Counted from the first letter of the stretch, positions 6,828-13,990 are shown. The stretch: DNA of 15,388 nt from Anaerolineales bacterium (GCA_020634885.1 JACKAW010000015.1:1-15388); one strand, 5' to 3'. Notes: generated by a model from the sequence alone, not told the origin. Numbers and translations are program-made.

Positions 6828-7637
6828 ATGGAAACTAACCCACAAAACGCCACCCGCCCGCCGCGCAAGCGGACAACCAATCGCGTAAACCCTTTTATGT
6901 CTACCGTGTGGATCGCCATTCTTATCGCCACACTCTTCACCGCATGGACGCCCAACAGTTTTTTTACCAATAACCTGCGCGACCAACTTCGCACCCTGCT
7001 CACGCCGCAAGTTGCCGCACCAAGCAGTCCGCTCACCCCGCAGCCGCAGATTCGCATTGGCATTGTGGCAGGGCACATGGGCAATGACTCGGGCGCAACC
7101 TGTTATGACGATAACGGCGATGTAACCGTAACTGAAGCAGAAGTGAATCTCTCCATCGCCACACTGGTACAGCGCAGCCTTACCGAACGCGGATATCAAG
7201 TAGACCTGCTCAACGAGTTTGACACGCGTCTTAATGGCTACCGCGCCGCCGCACTTGTTTCCATTCACAATGACTCTTGTGAATATATCAATGACGAAGC
7301 TACCGGGTTCAAAGTGGCAGCCTCACTCGAAACCCGCGATGTAAACCGCGCCCAACGCCTCACTGCCTGCCTCACCGACCGCTACCAAAACATGACCGGT
7401 CTTTTCTTCCACGCCAACAGCATCACCGCAGATATGACCCAATACCACGCCTTCTCTGAAATTGACCCGAACACCATCACCGCCATCATCGAAACCGGCT
7501 TTCTCTATCTCGATCAAAACATCCTCACCAAACAAACCGATGTGGTTGCCGAAGGGGTAACCCAGGGAATTCTCTGCTTTCTCAACAACGAAAGCGTGAT
7601 GCCAAATGACATAATCTCCCCCACCATCCTGCCATGA
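6828..7637 (+). CDS. N-acetylmuramoyl-L-alanine amidase (Amidase_3 family), membrane-anchored
   Basis: A 269-residue cell-wall hydrolase that cuts the bond between N-acetylmuramic acid and the stem peptide. A basic N-terminus (RPPRKRTTNR) and one hydrophobic segment (about 25-40) give a signal anchor. A linker leads to a zinc amidase domain at about 75-255. The zinc ligands are His83 (IVAGHMGNDSGA), Glu103 (VTEAEVNLSIA) and His147 (ALVSIHNDSC), and the catalytic Glu is Glu222 (AIIETGFLYLDQN, the family's E-x-G-F-L block). The domain is slightly short but complete. The substrate loop after His147 carries Cys151, and Cys92 and Cys181 are also present, so a disulfide is possible outside the cell. 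A -10-like TAAGAT (6813-6818) ends 9 bases before the ATG, so the mRNA may be nearly leaderless. It overlaps the next gene by ATGA, so the two are translationally coupled. Confidence 0.9.
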   Translation: METNPQNATRPPRKRTTNRVNPFMSTVWIAILIATLFTAWTPNSFFTNNLRDQLRTLLTPQVAAPSSPLTPQPQIRIGIVAGHMGNDSGATCYDDNGDVTVTEAEVNLSIATLVQRSLTERGYQVDLLNEFDTRLNGYRAAALVSIHNDSCEYINDEATGFKVAASLETRDVNRAQRLTACLTDRYQNMTGLFFHANSITADMTQYHAFSEIDPNTITAIIETGFLYLDQNILTKQTDVVAEGVTQGILCFLNNESVMPNDIISPTILP

Positions 7638-8311
7638 TGAAACCCACCCGCGCCTCATCACAAACATTACATCTGGTTCTGACAACCCTGGCTTTGAGCT
7701 TCGCCTCAGCTTGTTCCGGCACAGCCGAAGTCATGCCAACCACGACGCCCATTCGGCAACCCTATTCGCAGGCGCAGATCACCAAACCCACCTACACCCC
7801 GCAGCCGACTCAAACTGCCATCCCAACCCCAACGCCGACCGAAGCCATCGCCCAAGCCGTTATCGTACCCATTGAAGAGGTTTCCTACTCCCCGCCCGAA
7901 AGCGAGATCGAACCTGAGACGGTAAACTACCTCGGCGGAAAATACATTTTGGTGGATATTTCTGACCAGCACATGTATGTATATGAAGGCGACTACCTCA
8001 TGTATAGCTTCGTCGCCTCCACTGGCATGAACAATGCCACCCGCACAGGCACATTCAGTGTGCTCAATAAAATTCCCAACGCCTATGGCGCCACATGGAA
8101 TATTTGGATGCCCAGTTGGTTGGGCATTTACTGGGCAGGCAGCCTGCAAAATGGAATCCATGCCCTGCCAATCCTGCCCGACGGAGGCACACTCTGGGCA
8201 GGGTATCTCGGCACGCCGATTTCGTACGGGTGCATTGTGCTTGGTTCATACGAGGCGCAAGTTCTGTACGATTGGTCTGAAGTGGGCGTACCGGTTGAAA
8301 TTCAGTGGTGA
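7634..8311 (+). CDS. L,D-transpeptidase (YkuD) lipoprotein with SYGC active site
   Basis: A 225-residue exported YkuD-domain protein. A signal peptide ends at Phe-Ala-Ser-Ala-Cys (lipid Cys27). A Pro/Thr linker (about 35-70) contains the block KPTYTP, shared with the next gene. The YkuD domain spans about 100-225: YILVDISDQHMYVYEGDYL, then the 'VASTG' strand, His176 (NGIHALPILP) and Cys200 in ISYGCIVLG. Family enzymes form 3-3 cross-links in peptidoglycan or attach proteins to it, using the Cys nucleophile and the upstream His. The canonical signature is S/T-H-G-C; here the His before Gly-Cys is Tyr198, and an insertion (PDGGTLWAGYLG) sits between His176 and Cys200. The start overlaps the amidase stop (ATGA at 7634-7637); an ATG at 7637 is equally possible. 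Amidase coupling suggests joint wall remodelling. Confidence 0.9.
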   Translation: MMKPTRASSQTLHLVLTTLALSFASACSGTAEVMPTTTPIRQPYSQAQITKPTYTPQPTQTAIPTPTPTEAIAQAVIVPIEEVSYSPPESEIEPETVNYLGGKYILVDISDQHMYVYEGDYLMYSFVASTGMNNATRTGTFSVLNKIPNAYGATWNIWMPSWLGIYWAGSLQNGIHALPILPDGGTLWAGYLGTPISYGCIVLGSYEAQVLYDWSEVGVPVEIQW

Positions 8312-8440
8312 AATGGGATTCTTTTTGTTTATAATCTTGAAAGTTGAAAATTTCTTGAATGGTATTAAATAATCAGTTTATACCCGCCCGATAAGCGCTT
8401 AAATTTATTCGTTATATTCAGTAATACTGAAAGGCATTCC

Positions 8441-9289
8441 ATGACAAACCGCCAATCGCCAAAACGAAAATTACTCCTTCCCATCATCCTGATCGTTACC
8501 GGGTGCGTTGTGTTCATCTTTGCGGCATGGTCGGCGGTCACATCGCCTGTCATGGCATCCATTCTCAATGGTGGGAATTCGGCTCCTCAATTTCAAGCCA
8601 AAGCTCCCGGCGAATCTTTCGCTCAGGTTTCCATCGCCAAACCAACCTATACTCCAATGGCAATGCCGGTTGCAGAAAATATTCAACCTGTTGTGCCAAC
8701 TGCAACCCTCGCACAACAAGCCCAGCCAGAAGCCGCAGCGGTCATCGCGCCGACTGAAGCGCCCACAGCAGAGGCGGCAGTTGTGCTTCCCACCGTCACC
8801 GTAGAAGCGGCTGCGGTGGTCGAAACAGGCGCCGCCGTAGCTGGAGCCGCAATCGTCCCCGATACCCCAACGCCTGAATATGTGCAACCGACTGCGGTTG
8901 CGAATATTCCTGTTCCAGTTACTTCCTCTGGCAATGGCGAACACTGGTTTGATGTAGACCTTTCTGACCAACGTATGTATGCCTACGAAGGCGATACCCT
9001 GGTAAGAACCTTTGTGGTTTCAACCGGCACATGGCAAACCCCCACGGTCACCGGCAAATTCAAAGTGTGGGTCAAGTTAAAATCTGCGCCCATGTCTGGT
9101 CCTGGCTACTACCTGCCTGATGTTCCCTACATCATGTATTTTTATGGCAGTTACGGCATTCATGGCACGTACTGGCACAATAACTTTGGCGTGCCCATGA
9201 GTCATGGTTGTGTGAATCTGAGCATCCCCGATGCAGAGTGGGCGTACAACTTCGCCTCAGTCGGCACCGTGGTCAATGTGCATGATTAA
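8441..9289 (+). CDS. L,D-transpeptidase (YkuD), membrane-anchored with long Ala/Pro linker
   Basis: A 282-residue exported YkuD protein. Residues 8-10 are basic and 11-33 form a membrane anchor. No lipobox Cys fits, since Cys22 lies inside the helix. A long low-complexity linker rich in Ala, Val, Pro and Thr (about 45-160) could span the wall; its start (FAQVSIAKPTYTP) matches the preceding protein's linker. The catalytic domain covers about 168-282: FDVDLSDQRMYAYEGDTLV, VVSTGTWQTPTVTGKFKV, His241 (YGIHGTYWHNNFG) and the canonical SHGCVNL with His255 and Cys257. All family catalytic residues are present, so this copy should be active as an L,D-transpeptidase. GAAAGG at about 8429-8434 gives a good ribosome site. 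It follows the previous gene after 129 bases without a terminator. Confidence 0.93.
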   Translation: MTNRQSPKRKLLLPIILIVTGCVVFIFAAWSAVTSPVMASILNGGNSAPQFQAKAPGESFAQVSIAKPTYTPMAMPVAENIQPVVPTATLAQQAQPEAAAVIAPTEAPTAEAAVVLPTVTVEAAAVVETGAAVAGAAIVPDTPTPEYVQPTAVANIPVPVTSSGNGEHWFDVDLSDQRMYAYEGDTLVRTFVVSTGTWQTPTVTGKFKVWVKLKSAPMSGPGYYLPDVPYIMYFYGSYGIHGTYWHNNFGVPMSHGCVNLSIPDAEWAYNFASVGTVVNVHD

Positions 9290-9312
9290 CCTTTTATAGG
9301 CACGTTTTTGTA

Positions 9313-10356
9313 ATGGTTAAAAATAGAGTGCAGACAAAGATCACCAGAAGAGATTTTCTGAAATTAGGCGGGTTGGGGCTGGCAAGCCTGATCGTGCCCC
9401 CGTTCAAGTTTGCCCCAAGTGACCCCTTCGATACCCAGCAGGGACGTGTTACCGTCCGCACGGTTTGGGTGTACGATGCGCCATCTACCAAGGCGGAAAA
9501 AGTTAAACTCCTCCAGCGTGACGCGGTCTTCAACCTCACCAACACAGCCGCAACAGAAGAAACCGATTCACATAACCGCATCTGGTATCGCGTGAATGAA
9601 GATGGGTATGTGTATTCGGGCAATATTCAACCGGTTCGCACGATCTTCAACCAACCTTATGAAGGCGATATTCCCAAAGAGGGCTTGCTTGCTGAAGTGA
9701 GCGTACCGTTTACAGATGCCTTTACTGAACCCGATATCGAATCCAAAGTCGGCTATCGCATTTATTATGAAACCGCGCACTGGGTCAAGGCAATGGTTGC
9801 AGGGGTAACAGACGGGCAGCCGTGGTATCAGATTTCCGATGACAAATGGGACAAGTTATATTACGTCCGCGCCGAACATCTCCGCATTATGCCGCCGGAA
9901 GAATTAGCCCCCATTTCACCGGATGTACCAAGCAAAGAAAAGAAAATCGTTGTCCGTTTGGATCAGCAGCTTGTCACAGCCTACGAAGCAGGTACTCCTG
10001 TTTTCAGCGCCTGGGTTTCCACCGGCGGAAGATTACGCAGTGGAACTTACACCACGCCGCAGGGAAATTTCACCACCTATTACAAGCGTCCCTCCCGCCA
10101 CATGGCGGCAGGTGATATTGCCTCCAGCGGATTCGACCTGCCCGGCGTGCCCTGGGTACAATACATCACCAAAAGCGGAATTTCTTTTCACGGTACATTT
10201 TGGCACAACGATTACGGACATCCGCGCTCACATGGCTGCATCAACCTGACATGCGCCGCCGCCAAGTGGCTTTACCTTTGGTCCATGCCCAATGTGCCGC
10301 TTGAAAAAGAATTCGTCCACGGCGCGGTTGGCACCAGCGTCGAGATTATTGCATAA
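9313..10356 (+). CDS. Tat-exported L,D-transpeptidase (YkuD) with N-terminal SH3-like region
   Basis: A 347-residue protein with a textbook twin-arginine signal: ITRRDFLKL (Arg12-Arg13) followed by GGLGLASLIVPP. It should therefore be folded in the cytoplasm before export. Residues about 44-110 (VTVRTVWVYDAPSTKAEKV, then RIWYRVNEDGYVYSGNIQPV) look like a bacterial SH3-type wall-binding module. A second such segment (about 125-200) repeats the logic with VSVPFTDAFTEPDIESKV and PWYQISDDKWDKLYYVRAEHLR. The YkuD domain fills about 215-347: KIVVRLDQQLVTAYEAGTPV, AWVSTGG, TPQGNFTTYYK, His293 (ISFHGTFWHNDYG) and RSHGCINL with His307 and Cys309, so it is catalytically complete. The ribosome site is weak (TAGGC). 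The gap to the preceding gene is 23 bases, so co-transcription is likely. Confidence 0.93.
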   Translation: MVKNRVQTKITRRDFLKLGGLGLASLIVPPFKFAPSDPFDTQQGRVTVRTVWVYDAPSTKAEKVKLLQRDAVFNLTNTAATEETDSHNRIWYRVNEDGYVYSGNIQPVRTIFNQPYEGDIPKEGLLAEVSVPFTDAFTEPDIESKVGYRIYYETAHWVKAMVAGVTDGQPWYQISDDKWDKLYYVRAEHLRIMPPEELAPISPDVPSKEKKIVVRLDQQLVTAYEAGTPVFSAWVSTGGRLRSGTYTTPQGNFTTYYKRPSRHMAAGDIASSGFDLPGVPWVQYITKSGISFHGTFWHNDYGHPRSHGCINLTCAAAKWLYLWSMPNVPLEKEFVHGAVGTSVEIIA

Positions 10357-10415
10357 CGCCAACGGTACCTTTTTCTTATTTCCCTCTCAAACTTTATATT
10401 TACAATTGGATCATC

Positions 10416-11438
10416 ATGACCTTCAATAACATTACCCGCAGGGATTTTCTAAAACTGAGCGCCTCAGGCGTGCTCGGGCTTGCTCTCTCCGAGTTGGGCT
10501 TAAATCACGCCTTAGCCGCTCCCCCAACCAGCAAAGGGCTTGCACTCGTCAGCGGTGTGCCCATTTTTGATGAGCCGGTTGCCAATGCCAACAAAATTGA
10601 ACTGATCGGCAAAGACCAGACCTTTGCGCTGTTCGATCAACTGGAAGGCGACGCCTTTGATAACCCGTTCAACACCATCTGGTACAAGGTGGATGGCGGG
10701 TACGTTCACTCAGCCAACGTAATGCCCGTGGAAGAGAACTTCCAAAAACCGGTTTATGAAATCCCTGCCGAAGGGCAGCTCGCAGAGATTTGTGTTCCGT
10801 ACAGCCTTATTTATCCTTCCCCCCATTTCTACGCCAAAACCACAGGCAGGCTTTACTACGAATCAACCCATTGGGTAAAAAAGGTGATCGTCAATCGGGA
10901 AGAGAAGAGCGTCTGGTATGAGATATATGACAAGGTGGAGAAACAGTCCCACTACATTCCATCCTTCAATCTGCGCCTGATCCCCAATGAGGAATTAACC
11001 CAGCTTTCACCAGAAGTACCCAATGAAGCAAAACTGCTGCATGTGGATATTGCATCGCAAATCGTCACCGCATTTGAAGGTGAGAAGGTGGTGTTATCCA
11101 CCCGTTGCGCCAGCGGACAACACGGTACAGATACGCCCAAGGGCGAATGGACGACCTATCACAAAGGACCCTCCATCCACATGACCAACCAAGGCGATGC
11201 CGTAGCCAATATTTATAACCTGCCCGGTGTACCGTGGACATCCTTCTTCACCGGCTCTGGTCATGCGTTTCACGGAACGTACTGGCACAATGACTACGGG
11301 CGCCTTCGCAGCAATGGTTGTGTGAACCTGCCCTCCAGCATTGCCAAATGGGTCTACCGCTGGACAAGCCCAATTGTCCCCTATACTGTGGATTATTTAA
11401 ACCAGCCCGGCACTGGAACCAAGGTCATCATCGAATAA
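10416..11438 (+). CDS. Tat-exported L,D-transpeptidase paralogue with SNGC active site
   Basis: A 340-residue paralogue of the preceding gene with the same layout: twin-arginine motif ITRRDFLKL (Arg8-Arg9), a signal region ending near Ala-Leu-Ala-Ala (about residue 35), two SH3-like stretches (VSGVPIFDEPVANANKIEL with IWYKVDGGYVHSANVMPV, and AEICVPYSLIYPSPHF with VWYEIYDKVEKQSHYIPSFNLR), then a YkuD domain (about 208-340). His286 (HAFHGTYWHNDYG) and the nucleophile Cys302 are retained. The signature, however, reads RSNGCVNL: the usual His before Gly-Cys is Asn300. The change is one residue in an otherwise intact, conserved domain, so it is unlikely to be decay; altered activity or donor choice is possible. 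The ribosome site is weak (GGAT). The gap from the previous gene is 59 bases with no terminator. Confidence 0.93.
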   Translation: MTFNNITRRDFLKLSASGVLGLALSELGLNHALAAPPTSKGLALVSGVPIFDEPVANANKIELIGKDQTFALFDQLEGDAFDNPFNTIWYKVDGGYVHSANVMPVEENFQKPVYEIPAEGQLAEICVPYSLIYPSPHFYAKTTGRLYYESTHWVKKVIVNREEKSVWYEIYDKVEKQSHYIPSFNLRLIPNEELTQLSPEVPNEAKLLHVDIASQIVTAFEGEKVVLSTRCASGQHGTDTPKGEWTTYHKGPSIHMTNQGDAVANIYNLPGVPWTSFFTGSGHAFHGTYWHNDYGRLRSNGCVNLPSSIAKWVYRWTSPIVPYTVDYLNQPGTGTKVIIE

Positions 11439-11517
11439 TAATGAAATTGTGAGAATCGGGTTTTTATGTACGCCCGTAAAGTATTGTCATAAATAGAAAA
11501 GGAAAGCGAGATAAAAC

Positions 11518-12084
11518 ATGTTTCAGTCTAATCAGTACCTTCTTAAACGTCAGGTTTTTGCACTTACCGGTAAGTTCCGCGTGTTTGACCCCAGCGGCAA
11601 GTTGCTGCTTTTCAGTGAGCAGAAAATGTTCAAACTGCGTGAAGATATTCGCGTGTATTCTGATGAAAGCAAAACGCAGGAAGTACTTGCCATCAAAGCC
11701 CGCCAGATCGTGGATTTTTCCGCCGCCTACGATGTGTTCGACAGCGCCACTGGTCAAAAAGTGGGAGCCATGCGCCGCAAGGGTTTGAAATCGATCCTAC
11801 GCGATGAATGGGAAGTTTTGGATGTAAATGACAACGTACGCGGCACACTGGTGGAAGACAGTATGGGGTTGGCTCTTTTACGCCGCTTCCTCACCAACCT
11901 TGTCCCACAAAATTACGATATGCTCTTTGGTGAAACCCGCGTGGCAGATTACAAACAAAATTTCAACCCGTTTACTTACGAACTGAACATTGACCTCAGC
12001 ATGGATACCGCCGGTCAGGTGGATCGCCGCCTCGGCATTGCTGCTGGTATTTTGCTGGCTGCGGTTGAAGGTAGACAGCAATAA
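11518..12084 (+). CDS. LURP-one-related (LOR)/scramblase-like family protein
   Basis: A 188-residue protein without signal peptide. The order FQSNQYLLKRQVFALTGKFRVFDPSGKLLLFSEQK, then FKLREDIRVYSDESKTQEVLAIKARQIVDF, AAYDVFDSATGQKVGAMRRKGLKSILRDEWEVLD and GTLVEDSMGLALLRRF is the twisted beta-barrel pattern of the LURP-one-related/Tubby-C/phospholipid-scramblase group: repeated 'v.d..g..v' hairpins, a K/R-rich turn before W-x-V, and a hydrophobic C-terminal segment (LGIAAGILLAAV, about 172-183) that could bury in a barrel or membrane. The biochemical role in bacteria is not settled. It has its own ribosome site (AAAGGAAAG at about 11498-11506) and lies 79 bases after the transpeptidase gene. 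Its place in the cell-envelope run hints at a membrane-linked role, but this is inference. Confidence 0.8.
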   Translation: MFQSNQYLLKRQVFALTGKFRVFDPSGKLLLFSEQKMFKLREDIRVYSDESKTQEVLAIKARQIVDFSAAYDVFDSATGQKVGAMRRKGLKSILRDEWEVLDVNDNVRGTLVEDSMGLALLRRFLTNLVPQNYDMLFGETRVADYKQNFNPFTYELNIDLSMDTAGQVDRRLGIAAGILLAAVEGRQQ

Positions 12085-12094
12085 TCACTTAATT

Positions 12095-12135
12095 TCTTTC
12101 TTCTTTCTTGCCAGCAAAAGAGGAAAGAAGAAAGA
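12095..12135. repeat. Inverted repeat (GAAAGAAGAAAG type), copy 2
   Basis: A perfect 13-bp inverted repeat: left arm 12095-12107 (TCTTTCTTCTTTC), right arm 12123-12135 (GAAAGAAGAAAGA), 15-base loop. It shares the core CTTTCTTCTTTC with the element at 932-985, but the pyrimidine arm comes first here. The right arm runs directly into the ribosome binding site of the next gene (GAGGAG, 12134-12139), so a folded hairpin could affect its translation. Confidence 0.75.
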
Positions 12136-12145
12136 GGAGTTTCTC

Positions 12146-12571
12146 ATGTCCCAACCACTCTTCGCCGGTCTCATCGTAGATGAAAACGGACAAGCCGTAC
12201 AAACTGCCAGCATTGGCAATGAACCTGCCTACGTGATAGATGATGCAGGCTTCAAACGTCACATCCCCTCCGAACAGGTGGATCGTGCCGTGCTCAACCA
12301 AATGGCAGCGATGATGAAAGGCAGTGAAGACATCCTCTCTAAAGAAACCGCCAAAATGCTCGGGCAGGACGACCCCTTTTCGAGGGCAATGATCGAAAAT
12401 CAATTAAAGAATATTGATAAGCAGTTTAATGCTGTCTTGCAAACCGGTTTCCCCGAAGAGATGCGCGCCTATTTAGGGATGATGGGTTTCAAAGTGGTCA
12501 TCAACTATCACGGGGATGTCATCCGCGTGGAACAGCCAGGAAGTTTTGGCGAAGATGATAGCGGCGAATAA
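12146..12571 (+). CDS. Small acidic hypothetical protein
   Basis: A 141-residue protein, family not recognised. It is soluble, with no signal peptide, and ends in an acidic tail (GEDDSGE). The start at 12146 is supported by AGAGGAG at 12133-12139, six bases upstream. The N-terminus reads like a short beta hairpin unit (LFAGLIVDENGQAVQTASIGNEPAYVIDDAGFKRHIP, positions 5-41). The middle is helical and Met-rich (VDRAVLNQMAAMMKGSEDILSKET). The C-terminal part (RAYLGMMGFKVVINYHGDVIRVEQP) is again strand-like. The layout resembles small adaptor-like proteins, but nothing specifies a partner. It is the last gene before a strong terminator and follows the LOR-family gene by 61 bases, so the two may act together. 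Confidence 0.8.
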   Translation: MSQPLFAGLIVDENGQAVQTASIGNEPAYVIDDAGFKRHIPSEQVDRAVLNQMAAMMKGSEDILSKETAKMLGQDDPFSRAMIENQLKNIDKQFNAVLQTGFPEEMRAYLGMMGFKVVINYHGDVIRVEQPGSFGEDDSGE

Positions 12572-12574
12572 AGC

Positions 12575-12609
12575 AAAACTCGGAGGTCTTGAAGACCTCC
12601 GAGTTTTTT
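12575..12609. terminator. Bidirectional factor-independent terminator
   Basis: A perfect 15-bp stem (12575-12589 pairing with 12593-12607) with core CTCGGAGGTCT/AGACCTCCGAG, a 3-base loop TGA, and a run of six T at 12604-12609. The A-run at the left edge (12575-12578) becomes a shorter T-run for transcripts from the right. It ends both the + strand envelope run (last stop 12571) and the minus-strand island (last stop 12621). Confidence 0.92.
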
Positions 12610-12620
12610 AGTTATTATTC

Positions 12621-13076
12621 TTAAGGAATGATTTCTTGCTGATACCATTCATCATATCGGGTTACACCGCCATATTTGAACTCATTTTTCCCATTACTTG
12701 ATCCATATCTTGTTCCAGCACAAGTCATGGTGTTGGCATAAACCGTTTTTGATGTTTGCGTTCCAGAAACTGACCTTGCACCACCTTGCAAATTTTGCTT
12801 TATCGTTGTGCCGCATTTTTCTGTTGCTGAAAAATATGTCCAACCAAGGGTTATGGAAATAGCAGGGTTCGCTGTATAGCTGGAAATATCTGCAGCCCAT
12901 TGAGATGAAGAAAGTTTCCTAACCATCCTACCGCTCCAAGCATCACTATTCCCTGAAAAATTAGCCCAAGACATCCTCAACGCCCAACTGCCAAGAGCAG
13001 CAGAAGCAGGTTGATAGGTAGTGAAAACAAAAACAAAACACATCAAGAAAGTCAAAACTGGGCGAATTGTTTTCAT
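12621..13076 (-). CDS. Exported protein of unknown function (small, Trp/Ser-rich)
   Basis: A 151-residue secreted protein I do not recognise. The signal peptide is clear: MKTIRPVL, a hydrophobic run, and a cleavage site Ala-Ser-Ala before Ala27. The mature part of about 125 residues is rich in Ser, Thr, Gly, Trp and Tyr with two Cys (88 and 119), which could form a disulfide bridging a strand pair (ATEKCGTTIKQNL and YANTMTCAGTRYG). It resembles small beta-sandwich exoproteins, with no enzyme motif. Its ATG overlaps the stop of the upstream gene by ATGA (13073-13076), so its translation is coupled to it. It lies in AT-rich sequence with the bidirectional terminator just downstream. Confidence 0.8.
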   Translation of the reverse strand: MKTIRPVLTFLMCFVFVFTTYQPASAALGSWALRMSWANFSGNSDAWSGRMVRKLSSSQWAADISSYTANPAISITLGWTYFSATEKCGTTIKQNLQGGARSVSGTQTSKTVYANTMTCAGTRYGSSNGKNEFKYGGVTRYDEWYQQEIIP

Positions 13077-13918
13077 TTTACACTCTCCAGAATCTCGGCA
13101 ATCTCAGATGACACTTCTTTCACATATTCAATCATTACTAGTTCATTCTTTTCAAACAACACTTTTCCGCCATCCGCCATATTCCAGAAATTGCTATATG
13201 AAAGCATGGTTCCATCATTTCTATTGAACACTGCAGAAATACTTACACTTTCGACTTTTCTCTCCACACCATTCATAGACAGAGGTTCACTGAAAACTTC
13301 AGTGTAATAAACTTCAAAGTATCTTCCGTTTATATCTTCAAATTCTCTCGACATGGTTGTTGTCCCCGCATTTTCTGCGTCAAGTAAGAACTGGAGAATA
13401 CCTCTATCAACTTTCCAATAATAAGGGTCAAACAAATCTTTTGTTCCAAAAGTAAAGTTAACTCCTATACCATCCTTAAAAGCGGACTGCTGGAGAATAT
13501 TTCCCTTAATATCCCTGATAAAGACTACATCTTGGATGACGAGACCATCTTCCCCTATAAAGTACCAACCTTCTTCAAGGTATGAACGAGCCATTAGACT
13601 ATTATCAGGCAATATTACACCGCTATCTACTTCTGATGTAACTTGATAAACAGTATGTATCCATTGACCTTTGATAAGATTTCTTTCTTTCCAAGATGCG
13701 ACAAGTTTTTCTACCAATTGGGAGGGGGCAGGAAGTTGCGTCGAATTTTCATTCACTGGTGTTGCATTTACTGGAGTGCTTGTTACCACAATCATATTAT
13801 TAGGCATCTCTGAAAATTCGGGCACTGAATTACCATAAATTCGATCAACTGCAATAAAAAGCCCGCCAAAAATTATCAGGACTAATAAGCTGGCAAAAAG
13901 GTAGTATTTATTACGCAT
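13073..13918 (-). CDS. Membrane-anchored extracytoplasmic protein of unknown function
   Basis: A 281-residue protein, family not recognised. The chosen start (ATG at 13918) has GGAG six bases upstream; an ATG four codons earlier (13930) has AAGGA too close, so it is less likely. A membrane anchor spans about residues 5-25 (YYLFASLLVLIIFGGLFIAV), followed by a Thr/Pro/Asn-rich linker (about 40-65) and a domain of about 210 residues. Recognisable pieces are VEKLVASWKERNLIKGQWIHTVYQV, SYLEEGWYFIGEDGLVIQDVVFIRDIKGN, GRYFEVYYTEVFSEPLS and ERKVESVSISAVFNRNDGTMLSYSNFW. This is a beta-rich extracellular domain of the type seen in sensor or anti-sigma-factor-like proteins. It is translationally coupled to the secreted protein downstream and has its own promoter upstream. 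The regulator gene just before it suggests joint control. Confidence 0.78.
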   Translation of the reverse strand: MRNKYYLFASLLVLIIFGGLFIAVDRIYGNSVPEFSEMPNNMIVVTSTPVNATPVNENSTQLPAPSQLVEKLVASWKERNLIKGQWIHTVYQVTSEVDSGVILPDNSLMARSYLEEGWYFIGEDGLVIQDVVFIRDIKGNILQQSAFKDGIGVNFTFGTKDLFDPYYWKVDRGILQFLLDAENAGTTTMSREFEDINGRYFEVYYTEVFSEPLSMNGVERKVESVSISAVFNRNDGTMLSYSNFWNMADGGKVLFEKNELVMIEYVKEVSSEIAEILESVK

Positions 13919-13961
13919 TTTATTCTCCATTTCCTTATAAGATAGTTAATCTTCAAAGTGG

Positions 13962-13990
13962 AGTATATAAAAAACTCATATGGTTTTCAA
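13962..13990 (-). promoter_or_regulatory. Promoter for the two exported-protein genes
   Basis: Read on the minus strand: TTGAAA (13990-13985), a 17-base spacer, TATACT (13967-13962). The -35 box overlaps the stop codon of the regulator gene. Transcription would start near 13955, giving a leader of about 35 bases before the 13918 start. Transcription from the regulator's own promoter may also read through. Confidence 0.55.

Noticed and set aside
6807..7268. Minus-strand frame of 153 residues opposite the amidase gene
   Set aside because: It lies fully across the amidase catalytic motifs; the + strand product has clear zinc-ligand motifs, so this is a shadow.
8471..8971. Minus-strand reading frame of 166 residues inside the second L,D-transpeptidase gene
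   Set aside because: It is the antisense shadow of the Ala/Pro-rich linker and shows Cys/Gly/Arg-rich noise with no ribosome site or domain.
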